Notes: generated by a model from the sequence alone, not told the origin. A DNA stretch of 64,000 nt from Scytonema tolypothrichoides VB-61278 (GCF_000828085.3 NZ_JXCA02000024.1:1-64000); one strand, 5' to 3'. Shown: positions 8,651 through 19,063, numbered from the stretch's first letter. Numbers and translations: made by a program.

Positions 8651-9472
8651 ATGCAATCAACTCATATTCGTTTATCAGTAATCATACCCTGCTTCAACCA
8701 CGGCAAATTCATCATGGATGCTATTTCCAGTGTTGAAGAATGCCAGGAGAAAGTGTACGAAATTATCATTGTGAATGATGGCTCAACCGATCCCTACACT
8801 TGTGAGGTAATGGAACAACTCAAGAAAAAAGGTTACTCTGTAGTTGAGCAAGAAAATTTAGGACTAAGTGCAGCAAGAAATAGCGGAATAAAATTAGCAA
8901 AAGGAGAGTATATTCTCCCCCTTGATTCCGACAATAAAATCAGACAAAATTATATTTTGAAGGGTATTCAAATCTTAGATAATTTTCCTGAAGTAGGAGT
9001 TGTATATGGTGATGCTGAATATTTTGGTGAGAAAAGTGGTTTATGGAAAGTCCCAGAGTTTGATTTGCGAATGTTACTTTTAGGAAACTATATTGATGCC
9101 TGTGCTGTATTCCGCAAGTCTGTATGGGTAAATTGTGGGTATTATGATACTGAAATGCCAAAAATAGGTTATGAAGATTGGAATTTTTGGTTGGATGTTG
9201 CTAAGAACGGATGGAAGTTTTATCATATTTCAGAAGTTCTATTTGATTATCGAGTCCGCGCTGGCTCAATGGTCTCAGCCTGTAATATTCCTGAAAATCA
9301 AAAACTCTTAATTCAATACGTAACCAACAAGCACTCTGACATTCTTAGAGAAGAATATAAAAAATTATATACAGATTTTCATTTGGTTTATCAAGAATTA
9401 CAAAAAATTCGGAATCATTCTTTTTATAAAATCTATAAATTTTTATCAAAAATATACTCTAAAAAACGTTAA
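8651..9472 (+). CDS. Family 2 glycosyltransferase
   Basis: 273 residues, GT-A fold: LSVIIPCFNHGKFI, then NDGSTD (42-47), AARNSGIKLAKGEYILPLDSDN with the acidic LDSD motif (91-94), and YEDWNFWLDVAKNGW as the catalytic region near 173-187. Starts 29 bp after the previous GT2 gene, so it is likely in the same transcript. The gene is AT-rich, as are its neighbours to about 11.5 kb. Sugar donor unknown. Confidence 0.88.
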   Translation: MQSTHIRLSVIIPCFNHGKFIMDAISSVEECQEKVYEIIIVNDGSTDPYTCEVMEQLKKKGYSVVEQENLGLSAARNSGIKLAKGEYILPLDSDNKIRQNYILKGIQILDNFPEVGVVYGDAEYFGEKSGLWKVPEFDLRMLLLGNYIDACAVFRKSVWVNCGYYDTEMPKIGYEDWNFWLDVAKNGWKFYHISEVLFDYRVRAGSMVSACNIPENQKLLIQYVTNKHSDILREEYKKLYTDFHLVYQELQKIRNHSFYKIYKFLSKIYSKKR

Positions 9473-9581
9473 TAGTAGTTTCATTTATCTTTACTATTAA
9501 AAATAATTGTCAAAAGTAAATATCAATATATCCCAATCACTCAAGACTAGTTTAGATGTAGTAAAAATGTGAGGAGAGACA

Positions 9582-10355
9582 ATGAAAATATTTCACATTT
9601 GCACAATCGCAAACAACCTGAAGCAGTACGAAGAGATGAAGGCATCTTTCCTTAAAGCTGGATTTAATGAGGAGAAATGCCGATACTCCCTCTTTGACAA
9701 TTCAGAGGGTAATATTTATGAACCTTACGAAACATTCAATAAAATTCAATCAAATACTGTTGAACCATACATTATATTTTGTCATCAAGATGTAATTTTA
9801 AATCAAGGACATGGATTCAATCAGCTTTTAACGGTTCTACAAGAACTAGAGAAGCTAAATCCAAACTGGGCAATTACAGGGAATGCAGGCATTAATAAAA
9901 ATTATCAGGCTGTCGTAAAAATAACTGATCCTAATAACACACCAAATTGGTCTGGTAATTTTCCACAGCAAGTTCACTCGCTGGATGAAAACTTCTTAGT
10001 CATTAAAACATCAGCTAATATTTTATGCTCTAAAGAATTAAAAGGTTTTCATTTTTATGGAATCGATCTATGTCTCAATGCAATCCTTAAAGGATATTCA
10101 TGCTACGTCATTAACTTTCATCTTACACACCTAAGTGGAGGTAATTTAAGTAAAATTTTTTGGGACTCTCAAGCAATCTTTTATAAGAAGTGGTGCTGTG
10201 AATTCAATTTCTGCTATGTAAAAACTATGACTAATGTTACTATGTGCCTCAGTAAGTATAAAATGCTCCAATTTATAGGCTCTCGAAATAGAGTAATGCA
10301 TTGGTTTGTGTCTCATAAGAGAGTACATACACTAGTGAACCCGCGATTGCAGTAG
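9582..10355 (+). CDS. Glycosyltransferase-like protein (StrF-type GT2 relative)
   Basis: 257 residues. The segment PYIIFCHQDVIL (62-73) carries an HQD motif in place of the usual DxD. It is followed by WAITGNAGI, and later by GFHFYGIDLCLNAILKGY and HLSGG. This layout resembles the glycosyltransferase-like family that contains StrF-type proteins. A strong ribosome-binding site (GAGGAGAGAC) precedes the ATG. It lies among GT2 genes and probably adds a sugar to the same polymer. The family call is by motif shape only; a non-transferase role is possible. Confidence 0.6.
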   Translation: MKIFHICTIANNLKQYEEMKASFLKAGFNEEKCRYSLFDNSEGNIYEPYETFNKIQSNTVEPYIIFCHQDVILNQGHGFNQLLTVLQELEKLNPNWAITGNAGINKNYQAVVKITDPNNTPNWSGNFPQQVHSLDENFLVIKTSANILCSKELKGFHFYGIDLCLNAILKGYSCYVINFHLTHLSGGNLSKIFWDSQAIFYKKWCCEFNFCYVKTMTNVTMCLSKYKMLQFIGSRNRVMHWFVSHKRVHTLVNPRLQ

Positions 10356-10471
10356 GCTTTACAAGAGCTGAATCTCTTCATTTTAGCAGAGAATACTATG
10401 CAAACAAAGTTTAATTATCTCTTGACTCGTAGGCTATTTTGCTAAATAAAATTTTAATGTTATCCTAACTT

Positions 10472-11527
10472 ATGCAACCTCTTGTAACTATTTGTATACC
10501 TACCTATAATGGCGCAAAGTATCTTAGAGAATGTCTTGATAGTGTTCTTGCACAGACATTCACTGATTTCGAGGTACTATTAGTTGATGATCAATCATCA
10601 GACGAAACACTGAGTATTGCACACGAGTACGCTGCAAAAGACGCTCGTATCTGCGTGAAACAAAATGAACGTAATCTGGGATTAGTGGGAAACTGGAACC
10701 GATGCATTGAGCTAGCTCAAGGTGAGTGGATTAAATTCGTCTTTCAAGATGATTTAATTGCTCCAGAGTGCTTAGAAAAAATGCTTGCTATGAGCAAACC
10801 TAATAGTTCTATTGTTTGTTGTCGTCGTAATTTTATTTTGGAACCAAACATACATGAAAAGATTCAAACATCTTTCCAAAATATTTTAACTCTAGCAAAC
10901 TTATTTCCGGGATTAACAGACATTTGTGCTAGTGATTATTGTAAAGCTGTACTCAATAACATAGGGTACAACTATGTTGGCGAGCCAACGGCTGTAATGA
11001 TACGTCGTGATATATTCTATAAATTTGGAACTTTTAATCCTCATCTAGTTCAGATTTGTGACTTTGAGTACTGGACAAGAATTGCTGCTCACACAGGAAT
11101 TATTTATGTTGCAGAGACTTTGGCAACTTTTCGCGTACACAGTCATGCTACTACTACTAAAAACCATTCTGCCCGTCAATATCGAGCATCAACATTAGAC
11201 ACACTGATACTTCTACACGATTTTGCTCTACATCCTAATTACGCACCATTGCGAATTGTTGCTGCTGCTCAGCCAAAACCGATTGATTTAGTTGCATTGC
11301 TGAATAAAAAATCTTATTGGGCATGGAGAGAAGCTGTGAAAAATCCAGATTCCCTTGCAGAATGGGAAAAAATGACTCGCTTATATCCTGCATTTGCAAA
11401 ATTTGCAAAGCGCAATCTACTACAACGTGCTGCTATTAATGTAATACAAATACTAAAATATCTAAAACGAAAAATAAAAAAACTAGTTTTATATCAAAGT
11501 CAATTCACACTCAAAGGAAGTATGTAG
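10472..11527 (+). CDS. Family 2 glycosyltransferase
   Basis: 351 residues, GT-A fold: VTICIPTYNGAKYLRECLDS, VDDQSSDET (38-46), NWNRCIELAQGEWIKFVFQDD with the acidic FQDD motif (91-94), and QICDFEYWTRIAAHTG near 186-201. The C-terminus is strongly basic (YLKRKIKKLV), consistent with membrane-surface binding. It resembles the GT2 at 16752-17801 in overall layout. It directly precedes the rhamnose operon, which makes a rhamnosyltransferase role plausible but unproven. Confidence 0.88.
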   Translation: MQPLVTICIPTYNGAKYLRECLDSVLAQTFTDFEVLLVDDQSSDETLSIAHEYAAKDARICVKQNERNLGLVGNWNRCIELAQGEWIKFVFQDDLIAPECLEKMLAMSKPNSSIVCCRRNFILEPNIHEKIQTSFQNILTLANLFPGLTDICASDYCKAVLNNIGYNYVGEPTAVMIRRDIFYKFGTFNPHLVQICDFEYWTRIAAHTGIIYVAETLATFRVHSHATTTKNHSARQYRASTLDTLILLHDFALHPNYAPLRIVAAAQPKPIDLVALLNKKSYWAWREAVKNPDSLAEWEKMTRLYPAFAKFAKRNLLQRAAINVIQILKYLKRKIKKLVLYQSQFTLKGSM

Positions 11528-11571
11528 CTTGAATGAAGTGCTAAAAGTTAATTAATCAGGAAGCAGTAAAT

Positions 11572-12654
11572 ATGCAAACAATCTTAGTAACAGGCGGAGC
11601 AGGTTTTATCGGTTCTAACTTCATCTTGAAGGCAAGAGTTGAACAGTGGGCAAACATTATCAATTTAGATAAGTTAACTTATGCCAGCAATCCTCAAAAT
11701 CTAGAAGATTTGCATAATGATTCTGGATATCATTTTGTCCGTGGAGACATTGCTGATATTGAACTTATACGCAATCTTCTAGAGCAATACCAACCAGACG
11801 CAATCATCAACTTTGCCGCCGAAAGCCATGTTGATCGCTCAATCCTAAGTCCCCAAGATTTTATACAAACAAACGTAGTCGGAACATTCCAACTTCTAGA
11901 AGCTAGCAGAACCTACTGGGAAAAATTATCCCCGCAAAAGCGTGAAACATTCCGTTTCTTGCACGTATCTACAGATGAAGTCTACGGCACATTAAGTGCA
12001 ACAGATCCAGCATTTCGGGAAGATACCCCTTATGCTCCCAACAGTCCCTATGCTGCATCAAAAGCAGGTTCTGACCATCTTGTACGAGCCTACTATCACA
12101 CCTATGGTCTCCCCACTTTAACAACCAACTGCTCCAACAACTACGGTCCGCGCCAGTTTCCCGAAAAACTGATTCCCCTAATAATTCTCAATGCTCTAAA
12201 TGGTAAGCCTTTACCAATCTATGGGGATGGACAAAATGTCCGAGACTGGTTGTATGTTGAAGACCACTGCGACGCTATATACCTGGTTTTGCAACAAAGC
12301 CGACTCGGAGAGACTTACAATATTGGTGGCAACAACGAGCAGACTAACTTAACAGTCGTTGAAAAAATTTGTGCAACTTTAGATGAGTTAGCTCCCAAAC
12401 CTGACTTTCGCCACTCCTCTCTCATAACTTTTGTTAAAGACCGCCCCGGTCACGATCGCCGATATGCAATTGATTGCAGCAAAATCAGCAGAGATTTAGG
12501 CTGGCAACCAAAGGAGGACTTTGACAGTGGTTTGTTGAAAACCATTAATTGGTATCTCAGCAATTCAACTTGGGTAGAGCAAATTCAATCAGGTGCTTAC
12601 CAAAATTGGATTAAGCAGAACTACGGAGATAGAGAAGCAGTACTTTCAAGCTAA
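11572..12654 (+). CDS. rfbB: dTDP-glucose 4,6-dehydratase
   Basis: 360 residues. Second step of dTDP-L-rhamnose synthesis: dTDP-glucose to dTDP-4-keto-6-deoxyglucose, using bound NAD. Shows GGAGFIG (8-14), [12 protein letters not shown] (79-90), the catalytic STDEVYG (133-139, Thr134-Asp135-Glu136) and YAASK (Tyr160, Lys164), then [15 protein letters not shown]. Length and motifs are those of RmlB. AGGAAG stands 8 nt before the ATG. First gene of the intact rfbB-A-C-D operon. Confidence 0.96.
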   Translation: MQTILVTGGAGFIGSNFILKARVEQWANIINLDKLTYASNPQNLEDLHNDSGYHFVRGDIADIELIRNLLEQYQPDAIINFAAESHVDRSILSPQDFIQTNVVGTFQLLEASRTYWEKLSPQKRETFRFLHVSTDEVYGTLSATDPAFREDTPYAPNSPYAASKAGSDHLVRAYYHTYGLPTLTTNCSNNYGPRQFPEKLIPLIILNALNGKPLPIYGDGQNVRDWLYVEDHCDAIYLVLQQSRLGETYNIGGNNEQTNLTVVEKICATLDELAPKPDFRHSSLITFVKDRPGHDRRYAIDCSKISRDLGWQPKEDFDSGLLKTINWYLSNSTWVEQIQSGAYQNWIKQNYGDREAVLSS

Positions 12655-12684
12655 CGAAACCCCAAACCATCAAAGGAGTCGATT

Positions 12685-13644
12685 ATGAAGGGCATAATTT
12701 TAGCTGGCGGTTCTGGTACACGGTTGTACCCACTGACTCAAGTGGTGAGCAAACAACTGATGCCTGTCTACGATAAACCAATGATTTACTACCCCTTGTC
12801 CACTCTCATGTTGGCTGGGATTCGTGAGATCCTCATCATCTCAACACCTGCTCACCTACCGCTGTTTCAGCAACTTCTGCAGGATGGTAGTCAGTGGGGT
12901 CTTAAGTTTAGCTATGTTGAGCAACCGAAACCTGAAGGCTTGGCACAAGCTTTCATTTTGGGCAAGGATTTTATCGGTCACGACCCTGTATGCTTAGTTT
13001 TAGGCGATAACCTTTTTTATGGACATGGTTTAGTTGATGTCCTAACTCATGCAGCGCAGTTGCGTGAAGGCGCACTTGTTTTTGGTTATCAAGTTGCTGA
13101 ACCTCAGCACTATGGAGTTGTTGAATTTGATACTACAGGGCAGGTAGTGAGTCTAGAGGAAAAGCCAAGCATTCCCAAGTCTAACTATGCTGTACCAGGT
13201 ATTTATTTCTACGATTCTCAGGTTTGTGATATTGCAGCCGAACTTAAACCCTCAGCCCGCAATGAGCTAGAAATTACCGATTTGAGCCAAGTTTATCTCA
13301 ATCGAGGACAACTGAAAGTTGAAATTTTAGGTCGAGGCTACGCCTGGTTAGATACGGGAACTCATGAATCACTTCACCAGGCTGCTAGCTTTATTCAAAC
13401 CTTGGAACAACGGCAAGGCTTGAAAATCGCTTGTATTGAAGAAATTGCCTATCACCAAGGATATATCGATGCCGACCAACTCTACCAACTCGCTAAACCA
13501 TTAGCGAAAAGTACCTACGGGCGTTACCTGATGGACATTATTAATAATGATAGCCATGCTGACCACATTCAGCAGATTAATCAAGTCGCATCAGTAAATG
13601 GCTTTAAGCAGGAATTGGCAGAAACAGAGAGGGTAACATTATGA
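12685..13644 (+). CDS. rfbA: Glucose-1-phosphate thymidylyltransferase
   Basis: 319 residues. First step of dTDP-rhamnose synthesis: glucose 1-phosphate plus dTTP to dTDP-glucose. Has GGSGTRLYP (8-16), [30 protein letters not shown] with the metal-binding Asp, and [12 protein letters not shown]. Preceded by a strong ribosome-binding site (AAAGGAG). The C-terminus extends about 25 residues beyond the usual 290-295 residues ([16 protein letters not shown]...). It overlaps the rfbC start by 4 nt (ATGA), so translation is probably coupled. Confidence 0.96.
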   Translation: MKGIILAGGSGTRLYPLTQVVSKQLMPVYDKPMIYYPLSTLMLAGIREILIISTPAHLPLFQQLLQDGSQWGLKFSYVEQPKPEGLAQAFILGKDFIGHDPVCLVLGDNLFYGHGLVDVLTHAAQLREGALVFGYQVAEPQHYGVVEFDTTGQVVSLEEKPSIPKSNYAVPGIYFYDSQVCDIAAELKPSARNELEITDLSQVYLNRGQLKVEILGRGYAWLDTGTHESLHQAASFIQTLEQRQGLKIACIEEIAYHQGYIDADQLYQLAKPLAKSTYGRYLMDIINNDSHADHIQQINQVASVNGFKQELAETERVTL

Positions 13645-14186
13645 AAATTGTACAAACTGAAATTCCCGATGTGCTGGTGATTGAACCGCGAGTTTTTGAA
13701 GATGAGCGTGGCTTTTTTCATGAAAGTTACAATGAGCGAGTTTTTCAAGAAAAGGCAGATGTTGTAGAACACTTTGTGCAAGATAATCACTCGCGTTCAA
13801 CAAAGAATGTGCTACGCGGTTTGCACTATCAAATCAAGCAACCTCAAGGCAAATTGGTGAGAGTTATCGCTGGAGAAATTTTTGATGTCGCTGTGGATTT
13901 GAGGTCAGGATCAAAGTACTTTGGTCAATGGGTTGGTGTTCACTTAAACGCTAAGAACAAACACCAACTGTGGATACCAGCAGGCTTTGCTCACGGTTTC
14001 TTAGTAGTTTCAGAATATGCTGAGGTACTTTACAAAACAACAGATTACTATGCGCCAGAGTTTGAACGTAGTTTGTTGTGGAATGATCCGGATTTGGCGA
14101 TCGCCTGGCCCGTTGAAGAAGAACCTATTCTTTCCAATAAAGATAGGGCAGGTAGGCAATTGAGAGAAGCGGAGGTGTATGCATAA
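13641..14186 (+). CDS. rfbC: dTDP-4-dehydrorhamnose 3,5-epimerase
   Basis: 181 residues. Third step of dTDP-rhamnose synthesis. The cupin carries the catalytic RGLHYQ (His62), the VAVDLRSGS strand (83-91), [10 protein letters not shown] (111-120) and the Tyr-rich [14 protein letters not shown]. Length is typical of RmlC. Its start overlaps the rfbA stop and its stop overlaps the rfbD ATG by one base. The C-terminal third has a decayed second copy at 3355-3623. Confidence 0.96.
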   Translation: MKIVQTEIPDVLVIEPRVFEDERGFFHESYNERVFQEKADVVEHFVQDNHSRSTKNVLRGLHYQIKQPQGKLVRVIAGEIFDVAVDLRSGSKYFGQWVGVHLNAKNKHQLWIPAGFAHGFLVVSEYAEVLYKTTDYYAPEFERSLLWNDPDLAIAWPVEEEPILSNKDRAGRQLREAEVYA

Positions 14187-15079
14187 TGAGAATACTTCTG
14201 ACAGGTAGCACGGGTCAAGTTGGTTGGGAACTACAACGAACCCTAATGACTCTTGGTGAAGTCATTCCTGTAGGACGTGAGGTTTCCTCCTCTGGTCTAA
14301 GCATCGATTTATCTCAGCCTGACAGTATTCGTCATGTAATTCGTGAAGTTCAGCCAGACTTAATTGTGAATCCAGCTGCATACACTGCAGTGGATAAAGC
14401 AGAGTCAGAACCCGAATTAGCAATGGCTGTGAATGGAACTGCACCAGGTGTTATCGCAGAAGAAGCCAAGCTGTTAGGAGCAGGAGTGATTCATTATTCA
14501 ACCGACTACGTGTTTAACGGTAATCAGACAACACCTTACACAGAGCAAGATCAACCTGACCCACAAAGTATCTACGGAAAAACAAAACTCGCTGGTGAAA
14601 ACGCAATTCAAGCAGTTGGTGTACCTCATTTGATCTTAAGAACAAGTTGGGTCTATGGCTTGAGAGGTAAAAATTTTATGCTAACGATGCTGAAATTAGC
14701 ACGGGAGCGTGAAGAGTTAAGAGTTGTAGATGACCAAGTGGGAGCACCAACTTGGAGCCGGATGATTGCTGAATCTACAGCACAAATTTTGTCTCAAAGC
14801 ACAAAAGATTTGATTGGTTTTTTGAGTAGTAACAGTGGGATATATAATCTCACAGCTTCTGGTCAGACAAGTTGGTATGGCTTTGCAGAAGCGATTTTTG
14901 AACATGACCCCAACTCCAATCAACATCAATTAAAGAACTTAATAGCAATTCCTTCAGAACAATATCCTACCCCAGCAAAAAGACCCGCTTATTCATCATT
15001 AGATACTCAGAAAATTTCTAATACGTTTGGGTTAGTTTTGCCTAACTGGAAAAGAAATTTAGAGTTAGTATTTCGCTAA
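14186..15079 (+). CDS. rfbD: dTDP-4-dehydrorhamnose reductase
   Basis: 297 residues. Last step: NAD(P)H-dependent reduction to dTDP-L-rhamnose. Shows GSTGQVG (7-13), NPAAYTAVDKAE (62-73), STDYVFNG (105-112), and the catalytic Tyr130/Lys134 in YGKTK. Ends the intact rfb operon. The start is fixed by the 1-base overlap with the rfbC stop (TAATG). A copy lacking the middle 210 codons lies at 3620-3877. Confidence 0.96.
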   Translation: MRILLTGSTGQVGWELQRTLMTLGEVIPVGREVSSSGLSIDLSQPDSIRHVIREVQPDLIVNPAAYTAVDKAESEPELAMAVNGTAPGVIAEEAKLLGAGVIHYSTDYVFNGNQTTPYTEQDQPDPQSIYGKTKLAGENAIQAVGVPHLILRTSWVYGLRGKNFMLTMLKLAREREELRVVDDQVGAPTWSRMIAESTAQILSQSTKDLIGFLSSNSGIYNLTASGQTSWYGFAEAIFEHDPNSNQHQLKNLIAIPSEQYPTPAKRPAYSSLDTQKISNTFGLVLPNWKRNLELVFR

Positions 15080-15377
15080 AAATAGCTACCAGTACTGAGT
15101 ATACGTATATTTGGTTTATCTGATTGGTTTGGAGATTGTCTATCTTGGCTTCGCTCTGCCTAAAGCTTAAAACAATCAGGTTAAGCATATGTTCGTTGGT
15201 AATAATAGCAATTTTTCTTCAGAATTCATGATGATGACAACATAATTTTATAGCAGTAGCCAGGTACATTAGGACATGAACTAATTAAGAGTTAAGCGTT
15301 CCGTTGTTCCCTGTTAAGCGTTCCCTGCTATATGTCCTAACGTATATAGCTATGGCTAGAATAAAAGACCAGATGAT
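15080..15377. other. Spacer after the rfb operon
   Basis: No gene is seen. A 12-base direct repeat (GTTAAGCGTTCC, once imperfect) occurs around 15291-15328, and the rest is AT-rich. A promoter for the next glycosyltransferase gene may lie here but no clear -35/-10 pair can be assigned. Confidence 0.35.
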
Positions 15378-16445
15378 ATGAAAATATTATTCATTAATAA
15401 CTACCCAATGGATAAGGCTTGGGAATTATGGAAAAATGGCGATTACCCAGGACATCATCTCTGGGGAGTAACACATTTATACCAGCATGGGATTGATGTT
15501 GACATACTGCCACACGAGAAATATATTATTCTCAACAAAATTGGAAACTCTCTCGGGCTGGGAAACTATCTGGATCAGCAATTGAGAATACTTTTTCAAT
15601 CGTATAAGTATGATCTTATCTACTCAGCGTGTCAAGACAACACATTTTTACTTTCTTTTTTCCGGTATTTAGGTATATTTAGGAAGCCAATCATCTGCGT
15701 AGTTCATCGTCCAATAAATAGTCAAAGTAAACGAGAGAAAATATTTGTCAATGGTCATGACAAGTTATTATGTCTGAGTCGAAATCTAATGAATCAATTG
15801 AAAGAAGAGTTTAATTTAGATGAAAATAAAATTGAACATTTAGAATGGGTACCAGACTTGACATTTTATGACAAAAAAAAGTCCAATACAAATAATGAAC
15901 AAAAGTTTATTATTGCCGCAGGCAAAACCGAACGAGATTACAACACGTTAGTAAAAGCTTTTACTAAAATAAATTATCCTTTGCACATCTACTGTACAGA
16001 GAAATCTGCTCCTACGATATTTGATATAACATCAAATATCAAAATTTCCTATAATCATTCAACACAAGTAGATAGAAATCTCTCATTTAGAGAACTTGTA
16101 GCAGAGTATGAAAGAGCGTATGCAGTTGCTATTCCTTTAGATATGCCAAAGGAAAAACCAGATACAATGAACTTAAAAGGATTAACAAGTCTTCTAGAAG
16201 CTATGGCTATAGGTAAAGCCGTAGTAATGACAAGGAATAATCAAATTGACATAGACATTGAAAAGGAAAAAATTGGTATTTGGATCAATCCAGGAGATGT
16301 TGAAGGGTGGCAGCAAGCAATTTCCTATTTATTATCACAACCAGATGAGACTAGAGAGATGGGAAACAGGGGTTATCACTTATGTAAGAGTAAATATAAT
16401 TTAGAAGCTTTTTCATCTAATTTAGCAAAAGTTTTAAAGAGTTAG
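15378..16445 (+). CDS. Glycosyltransferase, GT4-like (GT-B fold)
   Basis: 355 residues. N-terminal MKILFINNYPMDKAW, an interdomain IIAAGKTERDYNTLVKAF, and a C-terminal donor-binding segment LKGLTSLLEAMAIGKAVVMTRN fit a GT-B retaining transferase, although the classical EX7E motif is shortened to LLEAMA. AT-rich like its neighbours. It has no close neighbour on either side (298 and 306 bp spacers), suggesting its own promoter. Donor sugar unknown. Confidence 0.78.
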   Translation: MKILFINNYPMDKAWELWKNGDYPGHHLWGVTHLYQHGIDVDILPHEKYIILNKIGNSLGLGNYLDQQLRILFQSYKYDLIYSACQDNTFLLSFFRYLGIFRKPIICVVHRPINSQSKREKIFVNGHDKLLCLSRNLMNQLKEEFNLDENKIEHLEWVPDLTFYDKKKSNTNNEQKFIIAAGKTERDYNTLVKAFTKINYPLHIYCTEKSAPTIFDITSNIKISYNHSTQVDRNLSFRELVAEYERAYAVAIPLDMPKEKPDTMNLKGLTSLLEAMAIGKAVVMTRNNQIDIDIEKEKIGIWINPGDVEGWQQAISYLLSQPDETREMGNRGYHLCKSKYNLEAFSSNLAKVLKS

Positions 16446-16751
16446 TGTTTAGCAGCAAGACTGGGAGATTTGGGCATTAACCCTGAACTAACCAAGTTTC
16501 CTAGGTATCTACGTACCAGTCAAAATTGTCAAGAGTGAAGCGCTACGATCGCCTCAACGGATTGCTCTAGAGGAATAGCCTCTACACTTACAAGCTAGTC
16601 GTTACACCGAACTGTAGCACAATATTTTACAAAGGCTTGACAAAAATTACATAAAATCTTTTTGTAAAAAACCTGACCCTTCTAAAAGTTAAAGAAGAGT
16701 CTAGTAGTAACACGGAAATTAAGCATATTATATTGTATCGCCAAAGTTTAT
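16446..16751. other. Spacer with coding-like remnant, similar to the 21.0-21.4 kb spacer
   Basis: No intact gene. The start reads as a short coding-like stretch (LAARLGDLGINPELTKFPRYLRT, stop near 16539). The 3' half has ACAATATTTTACA, CCTGACCC and AACACGGAA boxes. Near-matches (LRELGIDPSEL, ACAATACTTTACA, CCTGACGC, AACACGGAA) are found in the spacer at 21010-21415. This suggests a duplicated promoter or gene-end block. Confidence 0.4.
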
Positions 16752-17801
16752 ATGAAGCCTATCAGCAAAAACTTCCCAATTGCAGAAGCTGGAAATATTC
16801 AGTATCCCACAATTGCTTTACTTCCCGAAGGAACTACCAGGCCGTTTTGGTCTGTGATGATTCCAACTTACAATGGGACAAAATATCTAGAGCAAACTCT
16901 TCGCAGTCTTCTTGACCAAGACCCTGGATCTGAATACATGCAAATTGAGGTCATCGATGATTGTTCTACTAAAGACGATCCAGAAGAACTTGTCAGGCAA
17001 ATTGGTCAAAATAGGATTTCTTTTTTTCGGCAACCTAAGAATGGTGGTCTTTGCAATAGCTGGAACACATGCATTCAGCGTGCCAAAGGTCATTGGATTC
17101 ACATTTTGCATCAAGACGACTTAGTGCTACCTGGATTTTATAGCACTCTGCAAAAAAGCTTGGCAGAAGAACAATCTGTGGGAGCGGCATTTTGCCGTCA
17201 TGCTTTTATTGATTCGGATAGTCATTGGCAACTTTTGTCACGGATTGAAAGTAAAACCCCCGGAATTCTTACAAATTGGATAGAACAAATTGCGGTGAGA
17301 CAACTTATTCAATGCCCTGCAATCGTTGTGAAACGCAGTGTTTATGAAAAATTAGGTGGTTTTCTTCCAGAATTACCTTGCGCTCTCGATTGGGAAATGT
17401 GGAGAAGAATTGCAGCCCACTACCCAGTCTGGTATGAGCCACAAATCTTAGCCTGTTATCGCTTGCATTCAGCTTCGGAATTCGCTCGTTTATCTAAAAC
17501 TGGTGAAGATACCGCTGATACACGCAAGTCTATTGAAATTGCGGCAAAATACCTGCCGGATGGTACTAGTGATCGTTTGTCAAAGAAAGCCAGAGAATTT
17601 TATGCATTTGATGCACTCAGCAAGGCATGGCGAATGTTGAAAGTAGGAGAGACAAAGGCTGCAACTGCTCAAATTCGAGAAGCACTTAGATGTAGCCATT
17701 CTTTGAAAGTAGTTTTGTCAGCACTCAAATGTTTAGTTTCGGTTAAAATATGTCAGGTTAGGCAAATACTTGGCATGAGTCTCTTGCATCCTCAAACATA
17801 G
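16752..17801 (+). CDS. Family 2 glycosyltransferase
   Basis: 349 residues. After a 30-residue N-terminal extension comes WSVMIPTYNGTKYLEQTL (34-51), VIDDCSTKDDPEE (67-79), GGLCNSWNTCIQRAKGHWIHILHQDD with the acidic HQDD motif (120-123), and CALDWEMWRRIAAHYP as the catalytic-base region. It belongs to the same GT2 subgroup as 10472-11527 (NWNRCIEL...QDD versus SWNTCIQ...QDD). It precedes a GT4 gene by 32 bp. Donor unknown. Confidence 0.88.
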   Translation: MKPISKNFPIAEAGNIQYPTIALLPEGTTRPFWSVMIPTYNGTKYLEQTLRSLLDQDPGSEYMQIEVIDDCSTKDDPEELVRQIGQNRISFFRQPKNGGLCNSWNTCIQRAKGHWIHILHQDDLVLPGFYSTLQKSLAEEQSVGAAFCRHAFIDSDSHWQLLSRIESKTPGILTNWIEQIAVRQLIQCPAIVVKRSVYEKLGGFLPELPCALDWEMWRRIAAHYPVWYEPQILACYRLHSASEFARLSKTGEDTADTRKSIEIAAKYLPDGTSDRLSKKAREFYAFDALSKAWRMLKVGETKAATAQIREALRCSHSLKVVLSALKCLVSVKICQVRQILGMSLLHPQT

Positions 17802-17833
17802 TATTTTGAGAACTGAAATATACTTCTTACATT

Positions 17834-19063
17834 ATGAACAAAACAGTTTTATTTTTCTTTCCACACAATCCTTACCCAGCTAAATCAGGTGCTCATAAGC
17901 GATGTTTAGAAACACTATATTGTCTTAAAGAACTTGGTTTTCAAGTTATTTTTATGAGTTCTACCCTCACTTCCGAAACGAAGTGGGAAAAGTCAAGTAT
18001 CGAAGCTCTAAAAGCGGATTTTGTGACAGATGTATCTATTTATGAGCCGACAATACTAGACCGTAAATTTATATTGTTTTTGCGTATTTACTACAAACTT
18101 ATTAGACAAACGCCTCCAATCAGTTCGGGTATTAAAACTCCCTTTGGAATGCGTAGATGGTTTGCTGAAAAGTTTCACAGCACTCAAGCTAAAATTCTTT
18201 TCATGAACTATGCTAACTGGGATGGCTTGTGCAGCGATAGGCAATTTTCATCAAGTCGCAAAGTAATTGATACTCATGACTTGATCACACTAAATATTGC
18301 TATGCAAAAAGCTCTCAAGAAATACTTGACTACTCCCGTTTGTCATAACGCTCAAATTGATGAGCAAATTTTCCAAGAAGATTTTTTTGAAAAACTTAAT
18401 TTAGAAACTTCCTCAGAGGAATTTTCTGTATTTGATAATTACGATCATACTATAGTAATTAGTCCCACCGAAATAGAAATTGTTAAAAATAAAACTTTTA
18501 AAACTAAAATATCATATATACCAGTACAACAGGCTCCCTATGATGTAAATAATCAGTATGAAGGGGCAGCCATTTTTCCCATAGGACCTAATCTTTTTAA
18601 CATTCAAGGTTATCTCTACTTTATTAAAAAAATATTACCTTTAGTTTTACAGCAAGACTCAAATTTTTTGCTGCAAGTAACAGGAACCGGCTGCAAAGAA
18701 GTCTACCCTACAGAAGGAGTTTTATTATCTGGATTTGTGCCAAATTTGGCAGAGCTTTATCAAAAAGCAAGGTTTGCAGTTTGCCCTGTTTTTGGTGGAA
18801 CTGGTCAGCAAATAAAAATTGTTGAAGCAATGGCTCATGGGGTTCCTGTTGTTGCTACACGTTTTGCTGGTGAGCGATCGCCAATAATCCACAACCAAAA
18901 TGGTTTTATTGCCAACAATGCTATAGAATTTGCGGAGTATGTTTTACAACTATGGAAAAATAAAGACTTGTGTCAAACAATGGGAACAAATGCTAAGGAA
19001 ACTATCTCTGTAAGCTTCTCTAGAAAACGACTGATCAAGGATTTATCTTTAATTCTCAATTAA
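17834..19063 (+). CDS. Family 4 glycosyltransferase
   Basis: 409 residues, GT-B fold: N-terminal FFFPHNPYPAKSGAHKRCLETLYCL, a connecting region with DTHDLITL and YDHTIVISPTE, and the C-terminal donor site GGTGQQIKIVEAMAHGVPVVATRFAGER, where the EX7E-type motif is replaced by a GGTGQQIK...E arrangement. The latter is typical of GT4-like enzymes with Glyco_trans_1_4 domains. It follows the GT2 by 32 bp. Donor unknown. Confidence 0.85.
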   Translation: MNKTVLFFFPHNPYPAKSGAHKRCLETLYCLKELGFQVIFMSSTLTSETKWEKSSIEALKADFVTDVSIYEPTILDRKFILFLRIYYKLIRQTPPISSGIKTPFGMRRWFAEKFHSTQAKILFMNYANWDGLCSDRQFSSSRKVIDTHDLITLNIAMQKALKKYLTTPVCHNAQIDEQIFQEDFFEKLNLETSSEEFSVFDNYDHTIVISPTEIEIVKNKTFKTKISYIPVQQAPYDVNNQYEGAAIFPIGPNLFNIQGYLYFIKKILPLVLQQDSNFLLQVTGTGCKEVYPTEGVLLSGFVPNLAELYQKARFAVCPVFGGTGQQIKIVEAMAHGVPVVATRFAGERSPIIHNQNGFIANNAIEFAEYVLQLWKNKDLCQTMGTNAKETISVSFSRKRLIKDLSLILN

